In this document: positions 1 to 7,120 of the stretch, piece after piece
How the letters are laid out: the number at the start of each line of letters is the position of its first letter
Position numbering within the stretch: position 1 is the first letter of the stretch
Assembly (NCBI GenBank): GCA_021793495.1
Contig: JAJYSQ010000007.1
Coordinates: 1-12,301 of the forward strand
Length of the DNA: 12,301 nucleotides
DNA from: Actinomycetes bacterium
Lineage (GTDB): Bacteria; Actinomycetota; Actinomycetes; JAJYSQ01
Direction: 5' to 3'
Program-made: the position numbers and the translations under genes
Notes under the pieces: generated by a model
What the model was told of the DNA's origin: nothing
What the model saw: only the letters and a program-made list of their open reading frames with translations
The model's database searches: none

Positions 1-113
1 GCCGACTCCCCCGCGATGAACCGGTCGACCACCGAACGCGTCACCGGCGCCCGACGCAGCGCCGCAGCCACCGGCTGCGCCCGGGCGGCTGCCAGCAGCA
101 TCCTGCGCAGCAC
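1..113 (-). CDS. Proline dehydrogenase, N-terminal fragment (runs off the window)
   Basis: Only the first 37 codons lie inside; the gene continues to the left of base 1. The start is taken as GTG at 113 because AGAGGAGG (130-123) stands 9 nt upstream; a GTG at 119 would be too close and the ATG at 101 too far. The peptide opens VLRRMLLAAARAQPVAAALR and continues to a segment APVTRSVVDRFIAGES. That PVT-x-x-VV-x-RF-x-xGE signature is typical of the N-terminus of monofunctional actinobacterial proline dehydrogenases (PutB type), which oxidise proline to pyrroline-5-carboxylate with FAD. The catalytic barrel is outside the window. The gene lies 77 bp downstream of the TIM-barrel gene on the same strand and is probably cotranscribed with it, although it has its own strong ribosome binding site. 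The family call rests on a short but distinctive stretch. Confidence 0.7.
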   Translation of the reverse strand, partial: MLRRMLLAAARAQPVAAALRRAPVTRSVVDRFIAGES

Positions 114-190
114 GAGCACCGACCTCCTCTGACCTGGGCGGGTGCTGACACTGGACCCCGGCCCGGTGTGAGCCTACGCGCCGGGGCTCA

Positions 191-1039
191 TCAGCCCGTG
201 CGGCCCGTACGCGGGTGGGCGCCCACCGCGGTGGGCGGCGGGGCCTGGGCCAGGTGCTGGCGAGCGAACGCCAGCGACTCGGCGAGGTCCGGCTCACGGG
301 TGGGCCGGCCCGACGACCGGCGCGTGTTCACCTCCACGACCACGGTGCCCGACCAGCCGGTGGCGACCAGCCGGCTCAGCACCAGGTCGGCATGCTGGGT
401 GCCCCGGCCGGGGACCAGGTGCTCGTCGCGCGGAGCTCCCGACCCGTCGGCCAGATGGACATGGCGCAGCCGCGGACCCAGGTCCACCATCATGGCCAAC
501 GGGTCGCTGCCGCTGGCCGCGGTGTGCGACAGGTCCAGGGTCACGTACGGATAGGCCTGGGGCGTCGGGTCCCAGCCGGGCGCGTACGCCGGCAGCTCGG
601 CCCGACCGGCCCGCCATGGGTACATGTTCTCCACGGCGATCAGTACAGCGGTACGGGTCTGCAGCCGGGCCAACCCCTCGACGAACCCCCGGGCGTAGGC
701 CCGCTGCCAGACGAACGGCGGGTGGACCACCACCACGCCCGCTCCGAGCTCCTCGGCGAGGTCGACCGACCGGACGAGCTTGCCCCACCCGTCAGTTCCC
801 CAGACCCGCTGGGTGACCAGCAGGCACGGTACGTGCACGGCCAGCACCGGAACGCCGTAGTGCTCGACCAGCTGGCGCAAGGCAGCGACGTCCTGGCTGA
901 CGGGGTCGGTGTAGACCATCACCTCGACCCCGTCGTACCCAAGCCGGGAGGCGAACGCGAAGCAGGCAGCGGTCGGCTCCGGGTAGCAGGACGAGGTCGA
1001 CAGCGCGAGCGCGATCCCGGTGCCCGGGCCTGCCGTCAT
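191..1039 (-). CDS. Sugar phosphate isomerase/epimerase-like TIM-barrel protein
   Basis: A 282-residue protein of the xylose-isomerase-like / AP-endonuclease-2 TIM-barrel superfamily. Metal-site motifs typical of the fold appear in order: VEV (E39), VHPPF (H106), AVENMYPW (E137), TLDLSH (D169, H172), HVHLADG (H195, D198), DEHLVPGRGT (E206, H207) and VVEVNTR (E236). These suggest a divalent-metal isomerase, epimerase or lyase acting on a small sugar-like substrate in the cytoplasm; the substrate is unknown. The ATG at 1039 is chosen because it precedes the first beta strand (GIALALSTSS) and has a G-rich stretch just upstream. An in-frame opening extends to 1630, but that part is only the antisense shadow of ppx. 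The gene starts 23 bp after ppx, matching the ppx1/Rv0498-type neighbourhood of mycobacteria, where the same two families are close together. No signal peptide or membrane segment is seen. Confidence 0.85.
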   Translation of the reverse strand: MTAGPGTGIALALSTSSCYPEPTAACFAFASRLGYDGVEVMVYTDPVSQDVAALRQLVEHYGVPVLAVHVPCLLVTQRVWGTDGWGKLVRSVDLAEELGAGVVVVHPPFVWQRAYARGFVEGLARLQTRTAVLIAVENMYPWRAGRAELPAYAPGWDPTPQAYPYVTLDLSHTAASGSDPLAMMVDLGPRLRHVHLADGSGAPRDEHLVPGRGTQHADLVLSRLVATGWSGTVVVEVNTRRSSGRPTREPDLAESLAFARQHLAQAPPPTAVGAHPRTGRTG

Positions 1040-1062
1040 GCCCCCAGGGTAGGCCGGTGGCA

Positions 1063-1995
1063 CTACAGGTCCCGCAACCAGTCCAACCGGCGCAGGATCA
1101 GCCCTTCGCGCAGGGCCCAGGGGCAGACCTGCAGCCGGGCCACGCCGAACAGGTCCATCGCCGCATCGGCCACGATCGCCCCGGCGACCAGCTGCGGGGC
1201 CCGCCCCGCGGACACCCCCGGAAGCACGGCGCGCTGCTGGCTGGTCATCGCGGCCAGCAGCGGCACCTGCCGGGCCAGCCGGTCGGCGTCGATGGTCCGT
1301 GCGGTGTACGGCCCGGCAGACGACGGGGCCGCGCCGAGCACCCGGGCCAGCTGGCGGAAGGTCTTGGACGTGGCCACCACCCGGTCGGGGGTGCCGGCGA
1401 CCCTCACCGCACGCACGTGCCGGGCCACCTCCGCTCGCACGTGCTTGCGCAACGCCGCCACCTCTGCGGGCCGTGGTGGGTCGGTGGCGAACCACTCCCG
1501 GGTCAGCCGCCCGGCCCCCAGCGGCAACGAGACGCACACGTCGGGCTCCTCGTCCCCACCGCCTGCCAGCTCCAGGGACCCCCCTCCGATGTCCAGCAGC
1601 AACAACCGCCCGGCCGACCAACCGCACCACCGTCGAGCAGCCAGGAAGGTCAGCCGCGCCTCGTCCTCGCCGGAGAGCACCTCCAGCTCCACGCCCGTCT
1701 CGGAGAACACTCGGCCGAGCACCATCTCGCCGTTGGGCGCCTCGCGGATCGCCGAGGTGGCGAACGCCATCAGGTCCTCGACCCCCTGGTCCTCGGCGAT
1801 CGCAGCCGCCTCGGTGACGAATGCCACCAGCGCGTCGGCCCCCCCGGGATCGATCGACCCGTCGTGCGCCAACCGCTCAGCCAGTCGCAGCTCCGCCTTG
1901 TGGGAGGTCGACGGGATCGGCCGAGCCCCGGGGTGAGCGTCGACGACCAGCAGGTGCACGGTGTTGGAGCCCACGTCGAGCACGCCCAGGCGCAT
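1063..1995 (-). CDS. ppx: Ppx/GppA-family exopolyphosphatase, short single-unit form
   Basis: A 310-residue protein with the ASKHA phosphatase fold, strongly resembling mycobacterial Ppx1 (Rv0496). Visible motifs are DVGSNT (7-12, phosphate loop 1), AFATSAIRE (77-85), a GEDEARLTF segment (109-117) carrying the likely catalytic Glu, DIGGGSLEL (135-143, phosphate loop 2), [11 protein letters not shown] (158-167), VATSKTF (207-213) and [12 protein letters not shown] (291-302). Family members hydrolyse short-chain polyphosphate and/or the guanosine pentaphosphate alarmone. The C-terminal HD-like domain of long E. coli-type PPX is absent, as is usual for the actinobacterial Ppx1 type. The ATG at 1995 is preferred over an upstream in-frame start at 2064 because it begins directly with the conserved [12 protein letters not shown]. 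It has no Shine-Dalgarno sequence, but a TACCGT box stands 6 nt upstream, which suggests a leaderless mRNA. It is probably the first gene of the ppx / TIM-barrel / proline dehydrogenase run and is divergent from radA. Confidence 0.9.
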   Translation of the reverse strand: MRLGVLDVGSNTVHLLVVDAHPGARPIPSTSHKAELRLAERLAHDGSIDPGGADALVAFVTEAAAIAEDQGVEDLMAFATSAIREAPNGEMVLGRVFSETGVELEVLSGEDEARLTFLAARRWCGWSAGRLLLLDIGGGSLELAGGGDEEPDVCVSLPLGAGRLTREWFATDPPRPAEVAALRKHVRAEVARHVRAVRVAGTPDRVVATSKTFRQLARVLGAAPSSAGPYTARTIDADRLARQVPLLAAMTSQQRAVLPGVSAGRAPQLVAGAIVADAAMDLFGVARLQVCPWALREGLILRRLDWLRDL

Positions 1996-2001
1996 GGCGC
2001 G

Positions 2002-2007
2002 ACGGTA
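2002..2007 (-). promoter_or_regulatory. Candidate -10 box of a leaderless ppx promoter
   Basis: TACCGT reads on the minus strand 6 nt before the ppx ATG (1995), so transcription would begin at or next to the A of the start codon. This agrees with the lack of any ribosome binding site there. No convincing -35 hexamer is visible at 17-18 nt, so the call rests on the -10 box and its spacing alone. Confidence 0.4.
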
Positions 2008-2120
2008 CCGCTGCGACCTGCGTCGACCAGGGACATCGGGACCTCCGCACGCGCGAACGCCCATCGGCGGCTGCTCGCGTCGCGCGAGCCCGACGCGCCA
2101 CCCGCACCACAGACCCGGTT

Positions 2121-2143
2121 CTGTCAGACCCCGCTCCTAGGCT
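2121..2143 (+). promoter_or_regulatory. radA promoter: RecA-independent (PafBC-type) DNA-damage promoter, leaderless
   Basis: The sequence is CTGTCAGAC (2121-2129), eight bases, then TAGGCT (2138-2143). This fits the actinobacterial RecA-NDp consensus as I recall it (tTGTCRgtg-N8-TAnnnT): the core TGTCAG, the exact 8-nt gap and the -10 box all agree, while the last two bases of the upstream element do not. The motif is the target of the PafBC activator in mycobacteria, where radA is, to my knowledge, a regulon member. The -10 box ends 7 nt before the radA ATG at 2151 and no Shine-Dalgarno sequence is present, so the mRNA is probably leaderless. There is no TTGACA-like -35, as expected for this class. 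Confidence 0.7.
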
Positions 2144-2150
2144 GCCCGGC

Positions 2151-3593
2151 ATGAACCCGACCAGTCCTGCGACGAACCGAACCGGCGCGGTGCGTAGCCC
2201 TCCGCGTGCCCGCACCCGCGCAGGCTTCCGGTGCGAGGAGTGCGGAGCGACCACGAGCCGGTGGGTGGGGCGGTGCCTGCAGTGCCAGGCCTGGGGCGCC
2301 GTGGTGGCCGACGAGCCGGCCGGCGGACGGGCCGGCGGACTGCGTACCGTCCCGGCGACGATCACCACCGGCCAGGCCAGCCCGATCGGCCGGGTGGACC
2401 CGAGCGGGGCCCGGGTGGAGGCCACCGGCGTCGACGAGCTGGACCGGGTGCTCGGAGGCGGGCTGGTCGGCGGGTCGGTGGTGCTGGTCGCCGGGGAGCC
2501 CGGGGTGGGCAAGTCCACGCTGCTGCTGGACGTGGCCGCGCGGGTCGCCCGGTCGAGGCGTCGCGCTCTCTACGTCACCGGCGAGGAGTCCGCCGCCCAG
2601 GTTCGGGTACGGGCCGAACGGATCGGGGCGTTGGCCGAGCAGCTGTTCCTGGCCGCCGAGACCGACCTGGGCCGCGTGCTCGGGCAGGTCGAGGCGCTCG
2701 ATCCCGGGCTGCTGGTGGTGGACTCGGTGCAGACCGTCGCCTCGGGAGGCCTGGAGGGCGGGCCGGGCAGCATCGCGCAGGTCCGCGAGGTCGCCGCGGC
2801 GCTGATCGCCGCAGCCAAGGAGCGAGGGATGGCAACGCTGCTCGTGGGCCACGTGACCAAGGACGGCGCGATCGCCGGCCCGCGGGTCCTGGAGCACCTG
2901 GTGGACGTCGTCGTGCACTTCGAGGGTGATCGGCACTCTCGGCTCCGGATGCTCCGAGCCGTGAAGAACCGGTACGGGCCCACGGACGAGGTCGGGTGCT
3001 TCGATCTCGGTGAGGCGGGCATCGTCGGGCTGCCCGACCCCTCAGGGCTGTTCCTGTCCCCCCGGGCCGAGCCGGTGGCCGGGACCTGCCTGACCGTCAC
3101 CCTGGAGGGCACCCGGCCGCTGCCCGCCGAGGTGCAGGCACTGGTGGCGCCGAGTCCGCTGAGCACCCCGCGGCGGGTGACCAACGGGCTGGACGCATCG
3201 CGGGTCGCCATGGTGCTCGCCGTGCTGGAACGGCGCGGTGGGGTCGGTCTGGGCTCCCACGACGTGTACACCGCAACCGTCGGCGGGGTGCGGGTGGCCG
3301 AACCGGCCGCTGACCTGGCCGTGGTGCTCGCCGTGGCCAGTGCGGCCGTGGACCGGGCGCTCCCCGCGGGGCTCGTGGCGGTGGGAGAGGTCGGCTTGGC
3401 GGGAGAGGTGCGCCCGACCCGGGGCGTGGGACGACGGCTCGCCGAGGCGGCCCGGCTGGGTCTGCGCCACGCCCTGGTCCCGATCGACGCCGGTCCGGTG
3501 CCCGAGGGCATGACCGTCTTCCCGGTGTCCGACCTGCACGACGCGTTACGAGTCCTGGGTCAGCCCACGAGTGGTCGGCGCTCGTCCGGCTAG
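2151..3593 (+). CDS. radA: DNA repair protein RadA (Sms), DnaB-like branch-migration ATPase
   Basis: A 480-residue protein of normal family length. In order it has a C4 zinc finger (C28, C31, C42, C45 in [20 protein letters not shown]); a RecA-like core with Walker A GEPGVGKS (115-122), Walker B LLVVDS (187-192) and the RadA signature KNRYG (272-276); then a C-terminal LonC-like domain from about 310 ([23 protein letters not shown] region, 368-390). RadA drives branch migration of recombination intermediates on ssDNA-containing structures together with RecA. The ATG at 2151 is chosen because a -10 box lies exactly one leaderless distance upstream and the zinc finger follows soon after; the longer in-frame opening back to 1821 is antisense to ppx. 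disA follows after 56 bp on the same strand, the arrangement usual in Gram-positive bacteria, where RadA and DisA are linked functionally. The upstream PafBC-type promoter indicates DNA-damage induction. Confidence 0.96.
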   Translation: MNPTSPATNRTGAVRSPPRARTRAGFRCEECGATTSRWVGRCLQCQAWGAVVADEPAGGRAGGLRTVPATITTGQASPIGRVDPSGARVEATGVDELDRVLGGGLVGGSVVLVAGEPGVGKSTLLLDVAARVARSRRRALYVTGEESAAQVRVRAERIGALAEQLFLAAETDLGRVLGQVEALDPGLLVVDSVQTVASGGLEGGPGSIAQVREVAAALIAAAKERGMATLLVGHVTKDGAIAGPRVLEHLVDVVVHFEGDRHSRLRMLRAVKNRYGPTDEVGCFDLGEAGIVGLPDPSGLFLSPRAEPVAGTCLTVTLEGTRPLPAEVQALVAPSPLSTPRRVTNGLDASRVAMVLAVLERRGGVGLGSHDVYTATVGGVRVAEPAADLAVVLAVASAAVDRALPAGLVAVGEVGLAGEVRPTRGVGRRLAEAARLGLRHALVPIDAGPVPEGMTVFPVSDLHDALRVLGQPTSGRRSSG

Positions 3594-3649
3594 ACTGGAT
3601 CGTCCCGGCATGGGCCGTCCGGGAGCCCCCGGGGATCACAGGGAGCGAC

Positions 3650-4759
3650 GTGGCAGCCAGCGACCGTACCGCCGAGCGCGGCGGCGATCGAGAAGAGCAG
3701 TTGCGCGCGACCCTGGCGATGATCGCACCGGGTACGGCCCTGCGTGACGGGTTGGAGCGCATCTTGCGCGGACGGACCGGGGCGTTGGTCGTCCTCGGCT
3801 ACGACAAGACGGTCGAGTCGATCTGCACAGGCGGGTTCGTCCTCGACGTGGAGTTCTCCGCCACCCGGCTGCGCGAGCTGGCCAAGATGGACGGCGCGAT
3901 CGTGTGCGACCGGGACGTGGCCAAGATCGTGCGGGCCGCCGTGCACCTGGTTCCGGACCCGAACATCCCTACCGAGGAGCAGGGCACCCGGCACCGCACC
4001 GCCGAACGCGTCGCCAAGCAGTCGGGGTACCCGGTGATCTCGGTCAGCCAGTCGATGCGCATCGTCGCGGTCTACGTGACCGGGCGACGGTACGTGCTGG
4101 AGGACACCAACCAGATCCTGTCCCGGGCCAACCAGGCGCTGGCCACCCTGGAGCGGTACAAGATGCGACTGGACGAGGTCTCGGGCACCCTGTCCGCGCT
4201 GGAGATCGAGGACCTGGTCACGGTGCGGGACGTGGCCGCGGTCGCCCAACGGTTGGAGATGGTCCGGCGGATCGCCAAGGAGATCGAGGGGTACGTCGTC
4301 GAGCTCGGCAGCGATGGTCGCCTGCTGGCCCTGCAGCTCGACGAGCTGGTGGCCGGGGTGGAGACCGACCGCGAGCTGATCGCCCGGGACTACTTGCCCG
4401 CGCCCAGCGGACGCCGTCCCCGCACGCTGGGCGACACGCTGGCAGACCTCGACGCGATGTCGGCCTCGGACCTGCTCGAGGTGGGCAACCTGGCCCGCGC
4501 GCTCGGGTACATCGCGAGCGTCGATGCTCTGGACCTGGCGGCCAGCCCCCGTGGCTACCGGCTGCTGGCCCGCGTTCCCCGGCTGCCCGGGCTCGTCGTG
4601 GACCGCCTGGTCGAGCACTTCGGCACGCTTCAGAAGCTGCTGGCCGCCCAGATCGACGACCTGCAGCACGTCGAGGGTGTCGGGGAGTCCCGAGCCCGGA
4701 CCGTGCGCGAAGGCCTGTCCAGGCTCGCGGAGTCCTCGATCCTCGAGCGCTACGTCTGA
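3650..4759 (+). CDS. disA: DNA integrity scanning protein DisA, diadenylate cyclase
   Basis: A 369-residue protein of normal DisA length. It makes cyclic di-AMP from two ATP and scans DNA, with its cyclase inhibited by branched recombination intermediates. The N-terminal DAC domain carries the two catalytic motifs DGA (81-83) and RHR (114-116, in GTRHRTAER). A helical spine follows (about 150-310), then a C-terminal helix-hairpin-helix DNA-binding domain ([20 protein letters not shown], 336-355). The start is GTG at 3650 with GGGAG 4 nt upstream. The 56-bp gap after radA suggests cotranscription from the radA promoter. RadA is known in Bacillus and mycobacteria to restrain DisA activity, so the pairing is functionally meaningful. 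The gene ends convergently with tetR, overlapping it by 10 bp. Confidence 0.97.
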   Translation: MAASDRTAERGGDREEQLRATLAMIAPGTALRDGLERILRGRTGALVVLGYDKTVESICTGGFVLDVEFSATRLRELAKMDGAIVCDRDVAKIVRAAVHLVPDPNIPTEEQGTRHRTAERVAKQSGYPVISVSQSMRIVAVYVTGRRYVLEDTNQILSRANQALATLERYKMRLDEVSGTLSALEIEDLVTVRDVAAVAQRLEMVRRIAKEIEGYVVELGSDGRLLALQLDELVAGVETDRELIARDYLPAPSGRRPRTLGDTLADLDAMSASDLLEVGNLARALGYIASVDALDLAASPRGYRLLARVPRLPGLVVDRLVEHFGTLQKLLAAQIDDLQHVEGVGESRARTVREGLSRLAESSILERYV

Positions 4760-5382
4760 CCCGACCCACCGGCCGCGTCGACCATCCGGCCCAGCTCGCC
4801 GACCGCGGCGACCACCCGGTCGACCTCCCCGGTGACCCGAGCGTCCAGCAGCAGCGACTCGGTCGCGTCCAGCACGATGGTGGCCAGTCGTTCGGCCCGC
4901 GCGCGGGTCACGCCCGCCCGGGACAGGGCACCCGCGACCAGCGCCTCCCACGGCCTCGAGGTACGTCGCAGGACCTCGACGTACCGGCCGGGCTCACGCA
5001 GGCCGAGCAGGTAGACCTCCTGCCACAGGCGTACGTGGTCGGCAACGGCAGGGTCGGCCAGCATCTGCCAGCATGACCAGACCACCCCGCCGGGGGTAGG
5101 GGCGTCGATCCGGCCGTCGCGCAGCTGGGCCAGCAGCACCTCGTTGGCCGCTTCCAGCAGGGCGTCGACGAGCCGATCCTTGTCGACGAAGTAGTACAGG
5201 AGCATCCGGTCGCTGGTGCCGAGGGCAGCCGCGAACGGCCTCAGCGTCAGGTCCGCCACCCCGTGCTCCAGCAGGTACGGCACCCCCGCGCGAACCAGCT
5301 CGTCGCGTCGCTGCTGGGCGGAGACCGCGCGGACCCCACCCGGGGCAGCAGGGCCCACGACTGATCCCGTCCGACCGATCAT
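4750..5382 (-). CDS. TetR-family repressor, divergent from an SMR efflux gene
   Basis: A 210-residue one-domain-plus-ligand-domain regulator. The N-terminal TetR helix-turn-helix spans roughly 24-72, with the recognition region [27 protein letters not shown] (core about 46-71). The rest is a helical ligand-binding domain with Trp and Cys residues (W102, C104, W105, W120, W145) but no assigned ligand. The ATG at 5382 is supported by TACGGT (5395-5390) ending 7 nt upstream, giving a leaderless transcript; no ribosome binding site is seen. The opening continues to 5556, but that part is antisense to the SMR gene. The probable role is repression of itself and of the divergent SMR pump through the palindrome at 5411-5424. 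Its stop codon lies inside the last codons of disA (10-bp convergent overlap). The target assignment is inference from position. Confidence 0.85.
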   Translation of the reverse strand: MIGRTGSVVGPAAPGGVRAVSAQQRRDELVRAGVPYLLEHGVADLTLRPFAAALGTSDRMLLYYFVDKDRLVDALLEAANEVLLAQLRDGRIDAPTPGGVVWSCWQMLADPAVADHVRLWQEVYLLGLREPGRYVEVLRRTSRPWEALVAGALSRAGVTRARAERLATIVLDATESLLLDARVTGEVDRVVAAVGELGRMVDAAGGSGQT

Positions 5383-5388
5383 CGCTGG

Positions 5389-5395
5389 TACCGTA
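5389..5395. promoter_or_regulatory. Overlapping back-to-back -10 boxes between tetR and the SMR gene
   Basis: The minus strand carries TACGGT (5395-5390), 7 nt before the tetR ATG, which is good spacing for a leaderless tetR promoter. Its -35 region would then fall inside the palindrome 5411-5424. The plus strand carries TACCGT at 5389-5394, which could start an SMR transcript near 5401, just upstream of the same palindrome. No good -35 is seen for either direction. The tetR assignment is the stronger one. Confidence 0.45.
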
Positions 5396-5410
5396 CGCCC
5401 CGGCCGCAAC

Positions 5411-5424
5411 GTAGCGGTCGCTAC
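5411..5424. promoter_or_regulatory. Palindromic operator for the TetR-family repressor
   Basis: GTAGCG-GT-CGCTAC is a perfect inverted repeat with 6-bp arms and a 2-bp centre, a size and shape typical of TetR-family operators. It lies 17 bp before the SMR GTG and 28 bp before the tetR ATG. It covers the expected -35 region of the tetR promoter and sits just ahead of the SMR ribosome binding site. A repressor bound here could block both directions. Confidence 0.65.
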
Positions 5425-5440
5425 ATACAGGAGCCGGACT

Positions 5441-5764
5441 GTGGGCGCGTGGATCGAGCTGGGTGCGGCGATCGTGCTGGAGGTCGCCGGCACCACCGCG
5501 CTGCGACTGAGCCAGGGGTTCACCCGCTGGCTGTGGGTGGGCGCATTCACCCTCACCTACGCGGCATCGTTCTACCTGTTCGCGCGGAGCCTGCGGGTGA
5601 TACCGCTCGGGGTGTCCTACGCCGTCTGGTCAGGGGTCGGCACGGTGCTGACCGCCGGGATCGGGTACGTGCTGTTCGCCGAGTCGTTCAGCCCGGTTCA
5701 GCTCGCCGGGATCGCGCTGGTGGTCGGCGGGGTGTTGCTGCTGAACCTGGGCGCCGTGCGCTGA
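5441..5764 (+). CDS. EmrE-type small multidrug resistance (SMR) efflux protein
   Basis: A 107-residue inner-membrane protein with four predicted transmembrane helices (about 4-22, 31-49, 55-78, 84-103), the standard SMR length. The key residues fall at the same numbers as in E. coli EmrE: Glu14 in the first helix (the proton and drug coupling residue, LEVAGTT), Tyr40, Tyr60 and Trp63 in YAVWSGVG. This places it with the Qac/EmrE drug-proton antiporters for lipophilic cations or guanidinium-like compounds; guanidinium-exporter (Gdx) members cannot be excluded by eye. The GTG start at 5441 has AGGAG 7 nt upstream. The gene is single and not in the two-gene heterodimer form, so it probably works as an antiparallel homodimer. 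It is divergent from tetR, and its last 135 bp overlap antisense with the cheR tail. Confidence 0.92.
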   Translation: MGAWIELGAAIVLEVAGTTALRLSQGFTRWLWVGAFTLTYAASFYLFARSLRVIPLGVSYAVWSGVGTVLTAGIGYVLFAESFSPVQLAGIALVVGGVLLLNLGAVR

Positions 5765-7120
5765 CCGTGCCGGTCCCAGGACGGCAGCTGCCTGTTGACG
5801 ACACAGGTCAACCAGCTCGGCGACCGCCCGCCCGTCGAGCAGCCCCACGGCCTGGTCAGGGGTGAGCGAAGGCAGGTGCTCGGCCGCGGCCCGGTACGAT
5901 CGAGCGGCGGCCACCGGTTGGCCGACCCGCTCCAACAACCCGGCCAGCAGGAAGTGACCCTCGCCAGCGGTCGGGTCGAGGTAGAGCGCCTTGCGCAACG
6001 CCCGGTGCGCCGCCCGGTCCTGGCCCAGTGCGACCAGCGCACGCCCCTGCAGCAGGTAGGCGGCGGAGTCCAACGGATCACGGGCGGCGGCATCCCGGGC
6101 CAGCAGCTCGGCCCGTCGGTACCGGCCCGAGTCGAGGGCCTGTCGGACGGGTAGGAGGGCGTCCATGGCCCCCGTGCGCGGCAGCGTCGTCATCGCTGCC
6201 GGGGGCCCCGACCTCCGGCCGGGTCGCTGGCTGGCCGGGGGCGCAGCGACGTCCGGCGGGTCCTTGCGGTACACGAAGGCGGCGCCCACCTGGTGCAGCG
6301 AGAAATCCCCGCTGAGCTGCCAGAGCGTCTCGGCGGGCCCGAGCAACAGGCACCCCCCCGGGCGCAGGATGTCGTGGAACCGACGGGCCAGAGCGGCGGC
6401 CGCCTCACGGCGGAAGTAGATCGTCACGTTCCGGCAGACGATGAGGTCCACCGTCCCGCGAACGAGCGGGGGCGGGTCGACGACCAGGTTGTGCACGGCG
6501 AAGTCGACCATGGCCGCGATCTCAGGGACCACCGTCACCTCCCCGTCGGAGCTCCGCTGGAACCACCGTTCGCGCACCCGAGGCGCCAGCCCCACCAGTT
6601 CTCGCGGACCGTACCGGCCGCCGCGCGCCCGGCGCACGGCCCGCGCTGAGAGGTCGGTGCCGAGCACCCGCACCGGTGCGGGCACCACCTGGCCCGCCGC
6701 GTCCATCTCGGCCAGCATCTCGGCCAGCAGCACCCCCAGGGTGTAGGCCTCCTGCCCCGTGGAGCAGCCAGCACTCCACACCACCAGGCCACGCCGGTGC
6801 TCCCCCGCGCGGCGGGCGAGCTCGGGCAGCACCTCCTGGCGCAGCGCGACCATCTGCGGGGGGGTGCGGAAGAAGGACGTCTCCCCCACGATCACCTCGT
6901 CGAGCAGCACTCCAAGCTCCCCGCGCCCGGCGGGCCCGGATGACCGCAGCAACCCGAGGTACTCCTGCGCCTCCACTGCCCCGACCTGGGCCATTCGCTC
7001 GCGTACCGCCGCGACCAGCACGGGACGCCGGCCGGCGTCGAACACCAGCCCGGTGCTCTGCTCGAGGAGCGCTCCCACCAGGTCCAGCGTGGGACCGCTG
7101 CTCACCTCGGCGCCGCTCAC
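5630..7120 (-). CDS. cheR: CheR-type protein-glutamate methyltransferase with C-terminal TPR region
   Basis: A 496-residue protein that methylates receptor glutamates using S-adenosylmethionine. The CheR N-terminal helical domain (about 10-75) is followed by VGETSFFRTPPQ (78-89), the SAM-binding motif VVWSAGCSTGQEAYTLG (113-129), VLGTDLSARAVRRAR (152-166), and the CheR signature DLIVCRNVTIYF (225-236) with LRPGGCLLLGPAETL (252-266). Residues about 320-445 contain TPR-like helix repeats (RALVALGQDRAAHRALRKAL, 360-379), as in CheR proteins that bind partners through TPRs. The start is GTG at 7120, inside a GTGA overlap with the cheB stop, so translation is probably coupled. Residues 453-496 are encoded antisense to the SMR gene and are Gln/His/Arg-rich with no domain character. 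The usual end of the protein is probably near residue 450 and the tail looks like read-on into SMR. No other chemotaxis gene lies nearby. Confidence 0.9.
   Translation of the reverse strand: MSGAEVSSGPTLDLVGALLEQSTGLVFDAGRRPVLVAAVRERMAQVGAVEAQEYLGLLRSSGPAGRGELGVLLDEVIVGETSFFRTPPQMVALRQEVLPELARRAGEHRRGLVVWSAGCSTGQEAYTLGVLLAEMLAEMDAAGQVVPAPVRVLGTDLSARAVRRARGGRYGPRELVGLAPRVRERWFQRSSDGEVTVVPEIAAMVDFAVHNLVVDPPPLVRGTVDLIVCRNVTIYFRREAAAALARRFHDILRPGGCLLLGPAETLWQLSGDFSLHQVGAAFVYRKDPPDVAAPPASQRPGRRSGPPAAMTTLPRTGAMDALLPVRQALDSGRYRRAELLARDAAARDPLDSAAYLLQGRALVALGQDRAAHRALRKALYLDPTAGEGHFLLAGLLERVGQPVAAARSYRAAAEHLPSLTPDQAVGLLDGRAVAELVDLCRQQAAAVLGPARSAHGAQVQQQHPADHQRDPGELNRAERLGEQHVPDPGGQHRADP

Noticed and set aside
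215..2154. Long plus-strand open frames opposite the TIM-barrel and ppx genes
   Set aside because: Low-complexity Arg/Pro/Gly-rich translations, while the minus-strand genes show complete conserved motifs.
3591..3596. TAGACT at the end of radA as a -10 box of a private disA promoter
   Set aside because: No -35-like hexamer 17-18 nt upstream and the box overlaps the radA stop codon; cotranscription with radA is simpler. It remains possible.
3605..3640. Hairpin-like CCCGG...CCGGG and CCCCGGGG in the radA-disA gap as a terminator
   Set aside because: Short stems without a T-run, typical chance palindromes in high-GC DNA.
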